The position numbers were made by a program, and so were the translations under genes. A stretch of 64,000 bases of DNA from contig NZ_JBMLSD010000409.1 of the NCBI RefSeq assembly GCF_049240685.1, forward strand, positions 1-64,000, in the 5' to 3' direction. The notes under the pieces were generated by a model. The model searched no databases, had not been told where the DNA came from, and was given only the letters and a program-made list of their open reading frames with translations. Source of the DNA: Flectobacillus sp049240685. Lineage in GTDB: Bacteria; Bacteroidota; Bacteroidia; Cytophagales; Spirosomataceae. Positions 18,226 through 27,966 of the stretch are shown here, piece by piece. Positions within the stretch are counted from its first letter, which is position 1; every line of letters starts with the position of its first letter.

Positions 18226-21200
18226 CTACGCCACTTCAGTATTCTGAATAATTGTTTCTAACAAAGTGATGATTTTAGCAGATGTTTGTTCATCGAAGAC
18301 GCCCATTATGCCGCTTGTGTTTATATCAGTAAATGGTGAGTCGAATAGTTTTGCTGGTTCGATAATCCCTTTGACGTTCAGAAAATTGATAATAGTATCT
18401 ATGAATCTAATTTGCTGTGAATTAAGCGTTTGATTATTCAATATCTCGCCAAATGCTAGTTTGGCAGCATTGATATCCAAGCCTACTATTCCTCTGATGA
18501 AGCGGCCTAGTGGTTGCTCTCCATACACTTTAATAAACTCTTCTCTAGTGCCTAAGTTTCCTTGTTCAAACAGTAGGTGCTCCAATGCGTTTAACTCGCT
18601 TTGGGTGATAGGCACATTGTTACGAAGCTTATGAATCGTTAAGTTATTACTTTGAGATTTAAGATATTGCTCTACTTTACGCTTGTAGGTATCCAAATCA
18701 TTAAAGTTATAAACCAATGGTTGCTCTTTGATGCCAGATTCTATCACTTCATCTTGATAAGAGGAGTAATAAATGGGCGTTTTCTCCTTTTCCAAAAACT
18801 TCATCAATTCACGAAGTTCTAGCCTTACTTTTTCTAGATCAGGAATAGACACACGTTCCCAAAATGACTTTTCTTGAAGATCATGAATAAGCTCTTTTCG
18901 TTGTGCTACCGACGGGATTGTTAGCTTTTTGCTTAGCTTCTTGGCTGTTATTACCACATTTTGAATAATTCCAAGCTGTCTTTTCTCTCCCTTGAGTATG
19001 CTCAATTGCAAATCGAGCATAATGGCATCAAAACGTTTTGCTTGTTCATCTTGCTCTATTTCTGTAATCAATGGTGCTATGTGATCAAATATCTCTTTGA
19101 TATTCAAATCGGTAAGAGTATTCCACTGACTAGCATCTTGATATTTCTCTACTATTTCCCAATGCTGACGTACTAGGAAACTTTGCATGTTGAGTGCTTG
19201 TACTTGCCTTACTAAATAGGATATTAATTCTTGAGCATATTTTTTTAACTCAGGAGCTTCTTGCGCTTCTAATAACAAAGAGAGTTTTAACCGTAATTCA
19301 AATAAGCGTTGACTCAAAGATTTGCCTGTTTCGGTTTCAAAACCTCTCGGGTTATCATTGAAGAACTCTATATTTTCGCAAAAGTCGAATATGACAAATT
19401 CCTTTTTATCTTCATCAACGCCAAATAAGTTTTTACAAAGACGGGTACCTCTACCAATCATTTGCCAGTACTTTGTACGACTTCTGATAGGCTTAAAAAA
19501 TACCAAGTTACACACTTCTGGCACGTCAATGCCTGTATCGAGCATATCAACTGATACCGCAATTTGTGGCATTTTGGCTTTGTCTTTAAACTTGTTTAAG
19601 AGGTCATATTTATATTCCTCCTGATAGTCTATAACTTTCAGAAAATCACCCTTATACTCTGGATATTGCTTATTAAAACGTTCTTCGATAAACTTGGCGT
19701 GCAGGTGCGATCTGGCAAAAATAATGCTTTTTGCAAGTTTGTCTCCACCTTCTACTTTGATACCGTTTTGCATCAAATGTCCAATAACTTTATCAACTGT
19801 ATCGGTATTGAATAACCAGGTGTTAAGAGCTGCGGCATCTATTTCTTCAGGAAAGTCTCCTGTCAATGGGTTACTAAATTGCTCTTCGTACATCAGCTTT
19901 TCGGCTTCACTCAACTCTGCATATTTAATGCCTTTTCGCTGAAACTTAATAGGTACTGAAATAGCTTTAGGTGGTACCAAAAACTGGTCATTTACTGCTT
20001 GTTCCAGTTCGTAGGCGTAGGTTGGGTTATTGGGTTCCATATCAAACAACCCATAAGTATCTTTATCACCATGCGAGCGTGGTGTTGCAGTTAAACCAAT
20101 TCTGATACCGTCAAAATACTTAAATATATGCTTATAGCGATTATAGACCGAACGGTGAATTTCATCAAAAATAATCAGGTCAAAATGACCGATGCCATAC
20201 ATACGATTGTCGCCGTCGGCTTCGCCATCAATCATGTTAATCATGGTTTGATAGGTCGAAAATACGATTCGGCTGCTGTCATCTTCTTTCTCTTTTGTTA
20301 AATCTACCGTTGGAAGATGGGGCAAATAATCATTCAAATTGACTTTTGCTTGATGTACAAGAGCATTTCTATCTGCCAAAAACAATACTCTTTTTATCCA
20401 GCCTGCTTTACTCAAAAAATCAATAATAGAGGCCGAAACCCTTGTTTTACCTGTACCTGTTGCCATTACAAGCAAGGCTTCTCGCTGATTTCTCTCTAAT
20501 ACTTCAGCAACTTTTCGGATAGCTTCTTGCTGATAATAACGATCCGTAATAGCTGAGTTAATCGTTTGATTAACAAGACTCTTTCTTAACGTTCTTCGTT
20601 GTACGAGTGCCTGTAGTTCGTCCTTGGTATAGAAACCATAAACCTCTCTTGGGGCATAGTTGAGGTCGTCCCAAAGCCATGTCTGATAACCATTTGAATA
20701 GAAAATAACTGGGCGTTGACCATATACTTGCTGCAAACCATCGGCATAGCATTTGGCTTGATGCTGGCCTACTCGTGGGTCACGTTTGGTACGTTTGGCT
20801 TCTACTACGGCCAGAGGTTTACCATCGTCGCCCCATAAAACGTAATCAACAAAGCCATTACCCAAACTACCGTCGGCTTGGGGCATACAGTTGTGTACTG
20901 CAAATTCTCGTACATTAGTACCAGACGGATTCCAACCTGATTCTGATAGTAATAAATCAATATAGCGCTGGCGTGTAAAAGCTTCATCAGGGTCAACTGC
21001 TGGTATAGCCGTAATAATATTTTGCTCCTTGATGGCCTTGATACGCTCTAGTTCGGCTTCGAGTTGTTGGAGTTTGCTCTGTTGAGCATGATATGCTTGT
21101 TCGAGTTGCTTGAGCTCTTCCTTACTTTTGTCTTTTCCGAGTTCTTTGGGCACTAAGGCTTCATCGAAAGGCTTAATGCTGATTCTTTTTTCGTTATATA

Positions 21201-21564
21201 CCTGAACTACCCATGCCAAAAATCCATGCAAAAGCTTTAGTCCATGCAAGGCATCTTCGGGCTTTAGCCTAATATTCGTATGTACGGCATCGTTACCTTG
21301 CTTTCTGATAAGATTGAGCTGCTTAAACTGGTTGGGAGCTACCAACTGTTTGAATGCTGCATCATGTATCAATGAACTTAGCGAGGTATCATGTGGAAGT
21401 ACCAAGTCTGGATCATGCTGATAGATCCATCTTACCCACTCTTCTAAGCTTTTGCGACAAAGCATTGCACAGTAAAGAGGGGCATGATACACATGTTGCT
21501 CAGCTTCTTGCGGAGCAGCGGCTAAAGAAGCCCAAGGAGTAGATATAAACGAAAAATTACTCAT
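18226..21564 (-). CDS. hsdR: Type I restriction enzyme, R subunit (HsdR, EcoEI-like)
   Basis: This 1112-aa motor and nuclease subunit cuts unmodified DNA after ATP-driven translocation. The N-terminal 140 residues resemble DUF4145, followed by a coiled segment (about 155-185). The PD-(D/E)xK nuclease has VDYVLWGDD and VVEAKRTKRD near 237-256. The helicase has ATGTGKTRV near 370, DEIH near 466, LTATPRS near 485, and a second lobe ending IGRGTRLCKN near 700. The tail matches EcoEI-type HsdR. The start ATG overlaps the hsdS stop (ATGA). Length and motifs look intact. Confidence 0.95.
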   Translation of the reverse strand: MSNFSFISTPWASLAAAPQEAEQHVYHAPLYCAMLCRKSLEEWVRWIYQHDPDLVLPHDTSLSSLIHDAAFKQLVAPNQFKQLNLIRKQGNDAVHTNIRLKPEDALHGLKLLHGFLAWVVQVYNEKRISIKPFDEALVPKELGKDKSKEELKQLEQAYHAQQSKLQQLEAELERIKAIKEQNIITAIPAVDPDEAFTRQRYIDLLLSESGWNPSGTNVREFAVHNCMPQADGSLGNGFVDYVLWGDDGKPLAVVEAKRTKRDPRVGQHQAKCYADGLQQVYGQRPVIFYSNGYQTWLWDDLNYAPREVYGFYTKDELQALVQRRTLRKSLVNQTINSAITDRYYQQEAIRKVAEVLERNQREALLVMATGTGKTRVSASIIDFLSKAGWIKRVLFLADRNALVHQAKVNLNDYLPHLPTVDLTKEKEDDSSRIVFSTYQTMINMIDGEADGDNRMYGIGHFDLIIFDEIHRSVYNRYKHIFKYFDGIRIGLTATPRSHGDKDTYGLFDMEPNNPTYAYELEQAVNDQFLVPPKAISVPIKFQRKGIKYAELSEAEKLMYEEQFSNPLTGDFPEEIDAAALNTWLFNTDTVDKVIGHLMQNGIKVEGGDKLAKSIIFARSHLHAKFIEERFNKQYPEYKGDFLKVIDYQEEYKYDLLNKFKDKAKMPQIAVSVDMLDTGIDVPEVCNLVFFKPIRSRTKYWQMIGRGTRLCKNLFGVDEDKKEFVIFDFCENIEFFNDNPRGFETETGKSLSQRLFELRLKLSLLLEAQEAPELKKYAQELISYLVRQVQALNMQSFLVRQHWEIVEKYQDASQWNTLTDLNIKEIFDHIAPLITEIEQDEQAKRFDAIMLDLQLSILKGEKRQLGIIQNVVITAKKLSKKLTIPSVAQRKELIHDLQEKSFWERVSIPDLEKVRLELRELMKFLEKEKTPIYYSSYQDEVIESGIKEQPLVYNFNDLDTYKRKVEQYLKSQSNNLTIHKLRNNVPITQSELNALEHLLFEQGNLGTREEFIKVYGEQPLGRFIRGIVGLDINAAKLAFGEILNNQTLNSQQIRFIDTIINFLNVKGIIEPAKLFDSPFTDINTSGIMGVFDEQTSAKIITLLETIIQNTEVA

Positions 21565-22706
21565 GCTACTAATTCTCCATTAAATGCTTTTTGTAATAGG
21601 GAGTTGAAAAGATTTTCACTTTTAAAGGTTATATCCTGACATTGACACTCTATATTTTTCAATACTTCAAGAAAAACGTTTTGTTGTATTATTGGCGGTA
21701 CAGGGATTACTAATCCTTCTAACACTCCTGTATTCATATGAGTAAAGCCATTATCAGAACCAGTCCGAAGCCTTCCGATTTTTTTTCCAAAATACTTCAT
21801 AAGAGATGTAAAATAGAAAGGATTTATTTGGTTAGAATCAAGACTAATCTTAATAAGATTTGTACTAATAATTGATTTTGGAATGTCAGTATCAACAACG
21901 CACATTTTACCTACAGTTCCAGCCCTAGATATAATTATATCTCCATTTTGTGTGGAATATGACTTTAAATCTTGATATTTTTTATCATCTATAAATAAAT
22001 TACATTGCTTAGAAAACTTGTAATTTATGATATTATCCATGTTCCAAACAGGGATTCCAAAAGTTACAAACTCTTCTCGTTTTAAAGCACTCCCAAATGG
22101 TCCACATTTAACAGGAGACTTAAATAGATCCCCCAACTTCTTCACCTCCCAACCTTTTTCATTTTTAACTGGGTCGCCGAACATGTCGATAAAAATAGCT
22201 TGAGCCAACTCATCGTATTTTTTAAGTAGGGCTTCATCTTTTCGGCGAAGGGCATCCGCTGTATCCAATATCTCAGCAATCCGCTTTTGTATCGGTAGCG
22301 GTGGGAGTGGGATTTGAATTGAATCTAATGCAGATTTTGTTAATTTTCCTCTTGTTGAACCTGTAATAAATTGTGTTAAGTCTTTAGCATTAAGATAATA
22401 CATCAAATATTTTAAGTCTGACTTACCGTTTGATGAAAGGACATGAGCGTGATTATTAACCCAACATTTTTCTGAAAAATACACCACACATTTTTGATTT
22501 TCGCCCCAACTACCCCCATCTTCTGCAATACAAATTATTTCTTCATCAAATAAATATTCATCTACATAATCCATTATATTATTAGCTCCAATATATGGGT
22601 ACAGTTTTTTCTTAGATATTTTATTTCTCTCTTGCTCATTTAAGGGCTTTCTCCTATTATCTAAATTAATAGTAATGTCCTTGATTTTAACTTTCTCCCA
22701 CATCAT
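21561..22706 (-). CDS. hsdS: Type I restriction-modification specificity subunit (HsdS)
   Basis: This 381-aa subunit has two target-recognition domains (about 1-120 and 190-320), each followed by a long helix that spaces them: IPLPPLPIQKRIAEILDTADALRRKDEALLKK in the middle and VIPVPPIIQQNVFLEVLKNIE at the end. It sets the bipartite recognition sequence for both HsdM and HsdR. It is complete at about the usual length and overlaps hsdR by 4 bases. The gap to the upstream nuclease gene is 12 bases. Recognition sequences cannot be predicted from this reading. Confidence 0.93.
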   Translation of the reverse strand: MMWEKVKIKDITINLDNRRKPLNEQERNKISKKKLYPYIGANNIMDYVDEYLFDEEIICIAEDGGSWGENQKCVVYFSEKCWVNNHAHVLSSNGKSDLKYLMYYLNAKDLTQFITGSTRGKLTKSALDSIQIPLPPLPIQKRIAEILDTADALRRKDEALLKKYDELAQAIFIDMFGDPVKNEKGWEVKKLGDLFKSPVKCGPFGSALKREEFVTFGIPVWNMDNIINYKFSKQCNLFIDDKKYQDLKSYSTQNGDIIISRAGTVGKMCVVDTDIPKSIISTNLIKISLDSNQINPFYFTSLMKYFGKKIGRLRTGSDNGFTHMNTGVLEGLVIPVPPIIQQNVFLEVLKNIECQCQDITFKSENLFNSLLQKAFNGELVA

Positions 22707-22718
22707 ACTTCTAACTAT

Positions 22719-23846
22719 TTAATGATTATATTTTGCAATTTCGTTTTTGATAAAAGCCTGTAGGGCTTCTTTGGGTGGTAGTTCTAACAAATATTTAGAA
22801 ACAAACAGGTGGTTGTCCATGCCTGCGGTGGCGTATTCTACCAGTGTATGATTTTTATTAGTTACCAACAAAATCCCTACCGTTGGGTTATCGTTGGCTT
22901 GCATCACCTGTGCTTTATAGTAGTTTACGTAGGTGTTTAGTTGTCCAATATTGTGGTGGCTAAACTCTTCTACTTTTAGCTCTACCAGCACATGACATTT
23001 GAGAATTCGGTGGTAAAAAACGAGGTCAATAAAAAAGTACTCGTCCCCAATCAAAATCTTTTTTTGGCGTGCCTCCAAACAAAAGCCATGCCCCATTTCG
23101 AGCATAAAATCTTGTAGGTTTTCGAGCAAAGCAGCTTCCAAATCACTTTCTTCTACGGCATCTTGGTGTTTCAAACCCAAAAACTCAAAAGCATATACCG
23201 ATTTTACAATCTCTGTAAGATTCGTAGTTTCTGCTTTGGCGTTAGTTATGGCGCTAAGTTTTTCGGGTTTTGCACTCATATTAGACCGTTCGTAATAGAG
23301 GCTATTTATTTGGCGCTTTAGTTCTCGGACACTCCAATTACCTTTTATACACTCAAGTTCATAGAAGCTGCGTCTGATGGGGTCATTGATTTTAATTAAT
23401 AATTCAAAATGTGTATAAGATATTTTACTAGTAATAAGCTCTCCGTTAAGCTGATAAGCCGATAGTTCAAATTCGGAGGTCGCTGACCTCCGAATTTGTT
23501 GAGTGCTGGGCAAAACAATTCCTTTTTCAGAATCATAGCTTGCTAAACTCCGAAATGATGGACTTTCAACCACAGTCTGAATCTGAGGGTATATTTGGTA
23601 AAATAGCCTAAAGTTTCTGAATGTACGTTCATCTAAGCCCTTAATATGCTTACATTTTTGTGCTAAATTTACCAGAAGTTTTTCGCCATATTTTGCACGC
23701 TCTTCCCCATTTTGTTCAAATTCCACAATGTAATAACCAATCAGCCAATTACGTAATGTAAGGCCAATATTAATAGCTTTTGAGGCTTGCTCTTGAAAAT
23801 ACTGATGAGTTTGTTGGATATTATCAACTAATAATTCAAATTTCAT
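22719..23846 (-). CDS. YhcG/DUF1016-family PD-(D/E)xK nuclease
   Basis: This 375-aa protein has the DUF1016 N-terminal helical domain (LTLRNWLIGYYIVEFEQ; RTFRNFRLFYQIYP) and the C-terminal YhcG nuclease core. The core has FFIDLVFYHR near residue 270 and VLVELKVEEF near 289, giving the D...ExK pattern, followed by GQLNTYVNYY. Members are common in defence islands and are often inserted in type I restriction operons. The start overlaps the hsdM stop by 4 bases (ATGA), so it is expressed with hsdM and hsdS. Its target is not known; it may be an extra restriction activity. Confidence 0.88.
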   Translation of the reverse strand: MKFELLVDNIQQTHQYFQEQASKAINIGLTLRNWLIGYYIVEFEQNGEERAKYGEKLLVNLAQKCKHIKGLDERTFRNFRLFYQIYPQIQTVVESPSFRSLASYDSEKGIVLPSTQQIRRSATSEFELSAYQLNGELITSKISYTHFELLIKINDPIRRSFYELECIKGNWSVRELKRQINSLYYERSNMSAKPEKLSAITNAKAETTNLTEIVKSVYAFEFLGLKHQDAVEESDLEAALLENLQDFMLEMGHGFCLEARQKKILIGDEYFFIDLVFYHRILKCHVLVELKVEEFSHHNIGQLNTYVNYYKAQVMQANDNPTVGILLVTNKNHTLVEYATAGMDNHLFVSKYLLELPPKEALQAFIKNEIAKYNH

Positions 23847-25306
23847 ACAAGCAGTTGTTTTAATTGTTTCAGCAATTCGGCACGTTCAGCGTCAAGGGCT
23901 TCTATTTCGCTAATAATCGTGCTAGGAGCAGCATAGGTTTTCTGCTCATATACCACCTCTTTGTAACGATTGATACTTAAATCATACTTGTTTTCACGAA
24001 TTTCGGCCACAGGTACCATAAAACTCTGGTCGGTACGACTACGAGTACTCTCAGCATCAAGATTATGGTAGCGAGCTACTATATCAGCAATATTATTTGC
24101 CTCAACAGGCTGGCGCTTATCGTCGAGGCTATAGCCATCGGCTTGCATATCATAAAACCACACGTTTTCGGTACCGCCACTATCGGTTCTTGTAAAGATC
24201 AAAATAGCAGTACTTACCCCAGCATAAGGTTTGAAAACGCCACTTGGCATTGAAATAACAGCCTGTAGCTTTTGATGATCAATAATCTCGGTTCGTATTT
24301 GTTGATGAGCTTTACTACTACCAAAAAGAACGCCATCAGGAACAATTACAGCCGCACGACCACCCAAAGTCAACCCTTTCAAGATAAGAGCCAAAAATAG
24401 TAATTCTGTTTTTTTACTATCAACGACCTTCAAAATTTTACCATCAACAGCCTCACGGTCGAGACTACCCTTAAAAGGCGGATTGGCCAAGATAAGCGAT
24501 GCTTTTTCGGTAAAACCTGTATTCGCTTCACTCAAGGAGTCCACATCAAAAAGTTGTGGGTTTTCGATACCATGAAGAATCAAGTTCATACCACCAATAC
24601 GAATCATGGTAGGATCAAACTCCATACCCATAAACATGTGATTCTGGAAATGTTCTTTAACCGTATCAGAGTAAAGCTCTGTCGAATAATGCTCACGTAT
24701 ATACTCACCCGCCACAGTCAAAAATCCAGCTGATCCACAGCTCGGATCACAGATAACATCTTCGAGTGTTGGCTGAGTCATATCCACCATCAACTTAATA
24801 ATATGGCGAGGCGTGCGGAACTGCCCATTTTGTCCAGCAGAAGCGATTTTACTGAGCAAATATTCATAGACATCACCTTTTGTATCACGGTCACTCATAT
24901 CAATATTCGAAAGCATTTCGACCACCTGCGCCAGCAAGCGAGCCGTAGGAATCATAAACGTAGCACCTTTCATAAACTTACTGAAAGCAGCACTACGATT
25001 CCCTACATTACGAAGAAAGTCAAAAACACCCTTTTCTTTAGTGAAAAGTTTGTGCATCTCTTCAGGATCAATATTTTTGAAACGACTCCAACGCAATTCG
25101 TACTCATCTTCGGTATAAATAGGCTCTTCGATAGCCGTTCTAAGCAAGTTAGCTTTTTGTTCTTTTTGAGTCTGGAGCTCGTCGAGCCTACGAACAAAAA
25201 GCAAATAAGTCATTTGTTCAATAACTGTGAGAGGGTTTGATAATCCGCCTGTCCAGAACGCTTCCCATACTTTATCAATTTGTGACTTTAATTCTCCAGT
25301 AATCAT
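23843..25306 (-). CDS. hsdM: Type I restriction-modification DNA methyltransferase (HsdM)
   Basis: This adenine N6-methyltransferase protects host DNA at the HsdS-defined site. From the ATG at 25306 (487 aa) it starts MITGELKSQIDKVWEAFWTGG, typical of HsdM N-termini, with the S-adenosylmethionine motif DPSCGSAGFL near 187-196 and the catalytic motif NPPF near 274. A TTG 10 codons upstream is also in frame but falls on a promoter-like TAAATTTG, so I prefer the ATG. The C-terminal end EIEALDAERAELLKQLKQLL is helical and contacts HsdS. It is the first gene of the operon. Confidence 0.93.
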   Translation of the reverse strand: MITGELKSQIDKVWEAFWTGGLSNPLTVIEQMTYLLFVRRLDELQTQKEQKANLLRTAIEEPIYTEDEYELRWSRFKNIDPEEMHKLFTKEKGVFDFLRNVGNRSAAFSKFMKGATFMIPTARLLAQVVEMLSNIDMSDRDTKGDVYEYLLSKIASAGQNGQFRTPRHIIKLMVDMTQPTLEDVICDPSCGSAGFLTVAGEYIREHYSTELYSDTVKEHFQNHMFMGMEFDPTMIRIGGMNLILHGIENPQLFDVDSLSEANTGFTEKASLILANPPFKGSLDREAVDGKILKVVDSKKTELLFLALILKGLTLGGRAAVIVPDGVLFGSSKAHQQIRTEIIDHQKLQAVISMPSGVFKPYAGVSTAILIFTRTDSGGTENVWFYDMQADGYSLDDKRQPVEANNIADIVARYHNLDAESTRSRTDQSFMVPVAEIRENKYDLSINRYKEVVYEQKTYAAPSTIISEIEALDAERAELLKQLKQLLV

Positions 25307-25386
25307 GAGGTAATTTTTAAATGAATTTTTTTGCAAATTTAGGGTAATCTACCCGTGTTTGAGGTTTATTATTTGATATTACCTCA
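25306..25386 (-). promoter_or_regulatory. hsd operon promoter and 9-bp inverted repeat
   Basis: Read on the minus strand, TAAATTTG (25334-25341) fits the Bacteroidota -7 element, 28 bases before the hsdM ATG. TGAGGTAAT (25306-25314) and ATTACCTCA (25378-25386) are inverted around it. They could be an operator for the WYL regulator upstream. The remaining 25387-25709 shows no supported gene. Confidence 0.5.
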
Positions 25387-25709
25387 GTTATTTTAATTGA
25401 ATATAACTCTTATGGCTCAAATAAACTCCAAACGCATAGCTAAAATCCTGTGTTATGAAAACTTTATGCCAAAATGTTATCACATATTTCGAATAATACA
25501 TTGTGCCCCTTTATTATACTTACACCTTTTAACAGCCTTTCTTCATGAAGAATTAGCAAGAACAGTACAAATAAGATTCACTCTCATTTACTTCATTCCT
25601 TGCAATGTCAAAATGGCCTTTGGTATATAGTTTTGTGTTATGTCTCTATTATAAATTGGGCTGTGATAATACAAAATTATTTCTAATCTATGCGCTACAC
25701 CTGCACAGG

Positions 25710-26723
25710 TTAATTATATTTCTGAAAGAGCTTATCCAATCGATTCTTAATTTTACTTCTTAAATGCTCAGGAGATAACACTTCTATAACCTCTCCTCGA
25801 GATAATATGAGGGTCTCTAATTCGAAATTCACTTTAAGTTGAAGCTCAATGATAATATAGTCCTCGTGTCGTTCCAATACTTTTTGGGATCCATGAAATG
25901 GTTTTGTCTCAATATATGGCCATGTTTGTATATCTATTTTTAAAACAATTTTCTCTACCTCTATCCCATCAACTGTCACACCAATTGCATCCTCAAAATA
26001 TTCCTCAAAGTCTATAGTTTCATTAGCTATGTATGGATTATTGCTTTCCATAAAATGTAGAATTCTGTCTAGAGCCAGATGAGAAGGTTTTTGATATTGT
26101 GGATTGAACCCTATTAAGAACCACCGATTACTATATTGTTTAAGATAGTATGGGTGTATTTCCATTACCATAGCCTCAACTTTTTTGAAGTTCTGATAAT
26201 GTATTGTCAGTGTTTTTTTATACAAGATTGCATTAAATAGATCCCCAAAGAATTCCAGTCCTTTTAAATACTGGTTTTGTTCGAACCCAACAATAGAGGA
26301 TGCGCTACTAATATTCAAATTCGTAAATGTTGATTCCAATCTCACTAATATTTCTTCAATCCATTCAAACTGAGGCATTCCTTTGAATCGTGATAAAATA
26401 GATAACGTTTCCTTCAGTTTTCCTAACTCAGACTCGTTGATAGCCTGCTTCTTTATCGAGAAGTTTTTGTCAGAGTATCGATAAAATACACGTTTACCGT
26501 CTTTATGTCTTTCCAGAGGTATATCCCAACCTTGTTCACTTTCCATAAACCTAATATCATCGAAAATCTGTCTTCGTTTTATACCATCCGAAATTCCACA
26601 GAATTCTACAAGCTCATTATTACAAGCCTCAATTAAGTCTTCAATAAAGTATCTGCGATTGAAATTTGAAAAGCATTTATCAAGTGCATGATATCGAATA
26701 GTTGCGTGTTTATTGGTGGCCAT
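25710..26723 (-). CDS. WYL-domain transcriptional regulator
   Basis: This 337-aa protein has an N-terminal winged-helix region (residues 1-80, NKHATIRYHALDKCFSNFNRRYF...IFDDIRFME) and a central WYL domain (about 140-240). It has LTIHYQNF, then MEIHPYYLKQYSNRWFLIGFN and LALDRI, followed by a C-terminal WCX-like extension. Bacterial WYL regulators sense nucleic-acid ligands and control phage-defence genes. It lies on the same strand upstream of the hsd operon and so probably represses it. I use the ATG at 26723 over an ATT further upstream. TAGATTTG (minus strand, 26786-26793) is a candidate -7 element. Confidence 0.85.
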   Translation of the reverse strand: MATNKHATIRYHALDKCFSNFNRRYFIEDLIEACNNELVEFCGISDGIKRRQIFDDIRFMESEQGWDIPLERHKDGKRVFYRYSDKNFSIKKQAINESELGKLKETLSILSRFKGMPQFEWIEEILVRLESTFTNLNISSASSIVGFEQNQYLKGLEFFGDLFNAILYKKTLTIHYQNFKKVEAMVMEIHPYYLKQYSNRWFLIGFNPQYQKPSHLALDRILHFMESNNPYIANETIDFEEYFEDAIGVTVDGIEVEKIVLKIDIQTWPYIETKPFHGSQKVLERHEDYIIIELQLKVNFELETLILSRGEVIEVLSPEHLRSKIKNRLDKLFQKYN

Positions 26724-26942
26724 ACAAAAAATAATCAATCCCTAAATAGTACCTATGTAAGCCATAATTTAAGAAATATTATTTCCAAATCTATCCTAGT
26801 AATTTGAGAAAGGGTAAAATGTTCAAAAATCAATAGTTTCAAATTTCAGAAACTATGTTTATTGGTACAAGTATTCTATACAACTAATAGCATTTACTGT
26901 AGGTATTTTTATACAATGTTATTTTGTACCTCTTAAAGAGCG

Positions 26943-27131
26943 TTTTATGATTTCGTTCGTCCACACATATCTCTGGGTAGTATGAGTCCTGTTATGATAG
27001 AGTAAAAAACAAAACACCCATCTTGGGCTGACTGTGGTGGAACCTGTCTCAGCCCAAGATGGGTTAAAAACATAGTCGAAGCAGACAGATTATGTATATT
27101 TATATCTGTACTAAAAATGGGAAGCTGACAG
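26943..27131 (+). repeat. Left arm of a 189-bp inverted repeat
   Basis: This stretch matches the reverse complement of 29955-30143 over 189 bp with scattered changes and small indels. It begins TTTATGATTTCGTT and ends AAGC(T)GACAG. It includes a degenerate copy of the 3' end of the gene at 30103-30663 and a 16-bp stem (27016-27031 with 27049-27064) whose T-rich flank points left. Matching stops sharply at both borders. Together the arms enclose 2.8 kb with two minus-strand genes. Confidence 0.85.
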
Positions 27132-27572
27132 AAGCGCTTAAAATTGAGTTATTAATGACTACAGATACGCTTTTGAGAGAGGCATAAATATCCCTTCAGG
27201 AAGGGCAATAGCTAGGGCTAATATGCTGTTTTTTTCACACTGAAACGTAGATGTTTTTACAAGTTGTAAACTAAACCTGTCTTTAGTATGTGTTAGTTGG
27301 TAGCTTTAACACCTCAGGTATTTACTCGTTTCATGTTCGAAAAATTAAGTAGTGTCCCTATCATTTCAAGGGCTTTTCTGTAAGCCTTTGAAAATTGGCG
27401 ATTTTAGTTTAAACATTATATTTTGTTAACAGGCACATAAGACAAAACAACCCCTAAAATTGCCATTATTGACATATTTTGGGGTTGTTTTATTTGTAAT
27501 ATACTAATTTTTAAATACTGATATCATTCAAGATGCGCTCATCTTTCAAACTAATAGCTCGAGTGCTATTAG
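27132..27572. other. Intergenic stretch with terminator, no supported gene
   Basis: The stretch between the left repeat arm and the small lipoprotein gene holds no frame that I can support. Near its right end, AAAACAACCCC (27444-27454) pairs exactly with GGGGTTGTTTT (27481-27491), flanked by A- and T-runs. It would terminate minus-strand transcription leaving the cassette genes. Confidence 0.6.
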
Positions 27573-27962
27573 TTATTTCCAGCTCACTGCAACTCCTTTG
27601 ATATTAAAATCTGTAACGTCAAGTCTAATGACAGCGTTGGCTCCATAATTTGCTGCCAATTTTTTTAAGATAATCAAATTTTTATTTGCTGCATCTGAAT
27701 CATTATTACTTCTTGTTCTAACATATATGATTCCTATTTCATGATAAGGTCTTGCTGGTAGCTGTGTAATATATAACTGTACAGAATCTGCTGAAGTAGC
27801 TTGGTAATATCCCCCCGAACTTAATGGAATAAAAGAATCAGGAAATAATTGATTACTACAGCTCACTCCTCCAGTAGCTAGAAATATAAATAGGGATATT
27901 AATTTAGCTTTATAGCATTTTACGCTACTAATAAATTGAAAATAATTTGATAAGTTTTCCAT
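27573..27962 (-). CDS. Small predicted lipoprotein (DUF4156/YbjQ-like fold possible)
   Basis: This 129-aa protein has a hydrophobic segment ending in a lipobox-like GGVSC near residue 35, preceded by an unusually long polar start. The mature part has RPYHEIGIIYVRTR and later ILKKLAANYGANAVIRLDV. This pattern, a strand followed by a helix and GANAVI, is seen in small outer-membrane lipoproteins such as DUF4156 members. The function is unknown. It follows the decayed lipoprotein gene by 4 bases and would share its transcript. Confidence 0.55.
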   Translation of the reverse strand: MENLSNYFQFISSVKCYKAKLISLFIFLATGGVSCSNQLFPDSFIPLSSGGYYQATSADSVQLYITQLPARPYHEIGIIYVRTRSNNDSDAANKNLIILKKLAANYGANAVIRLDVTDFNIKGVAVSWK

Positions 27963-27966
27963 GGCT

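Noticed and set aside
25397..25630. Plus-strand frame upstream of hsdM
   Set aside because: It starts with TTG, overlaps the hsd promoter area and has no family likeness.
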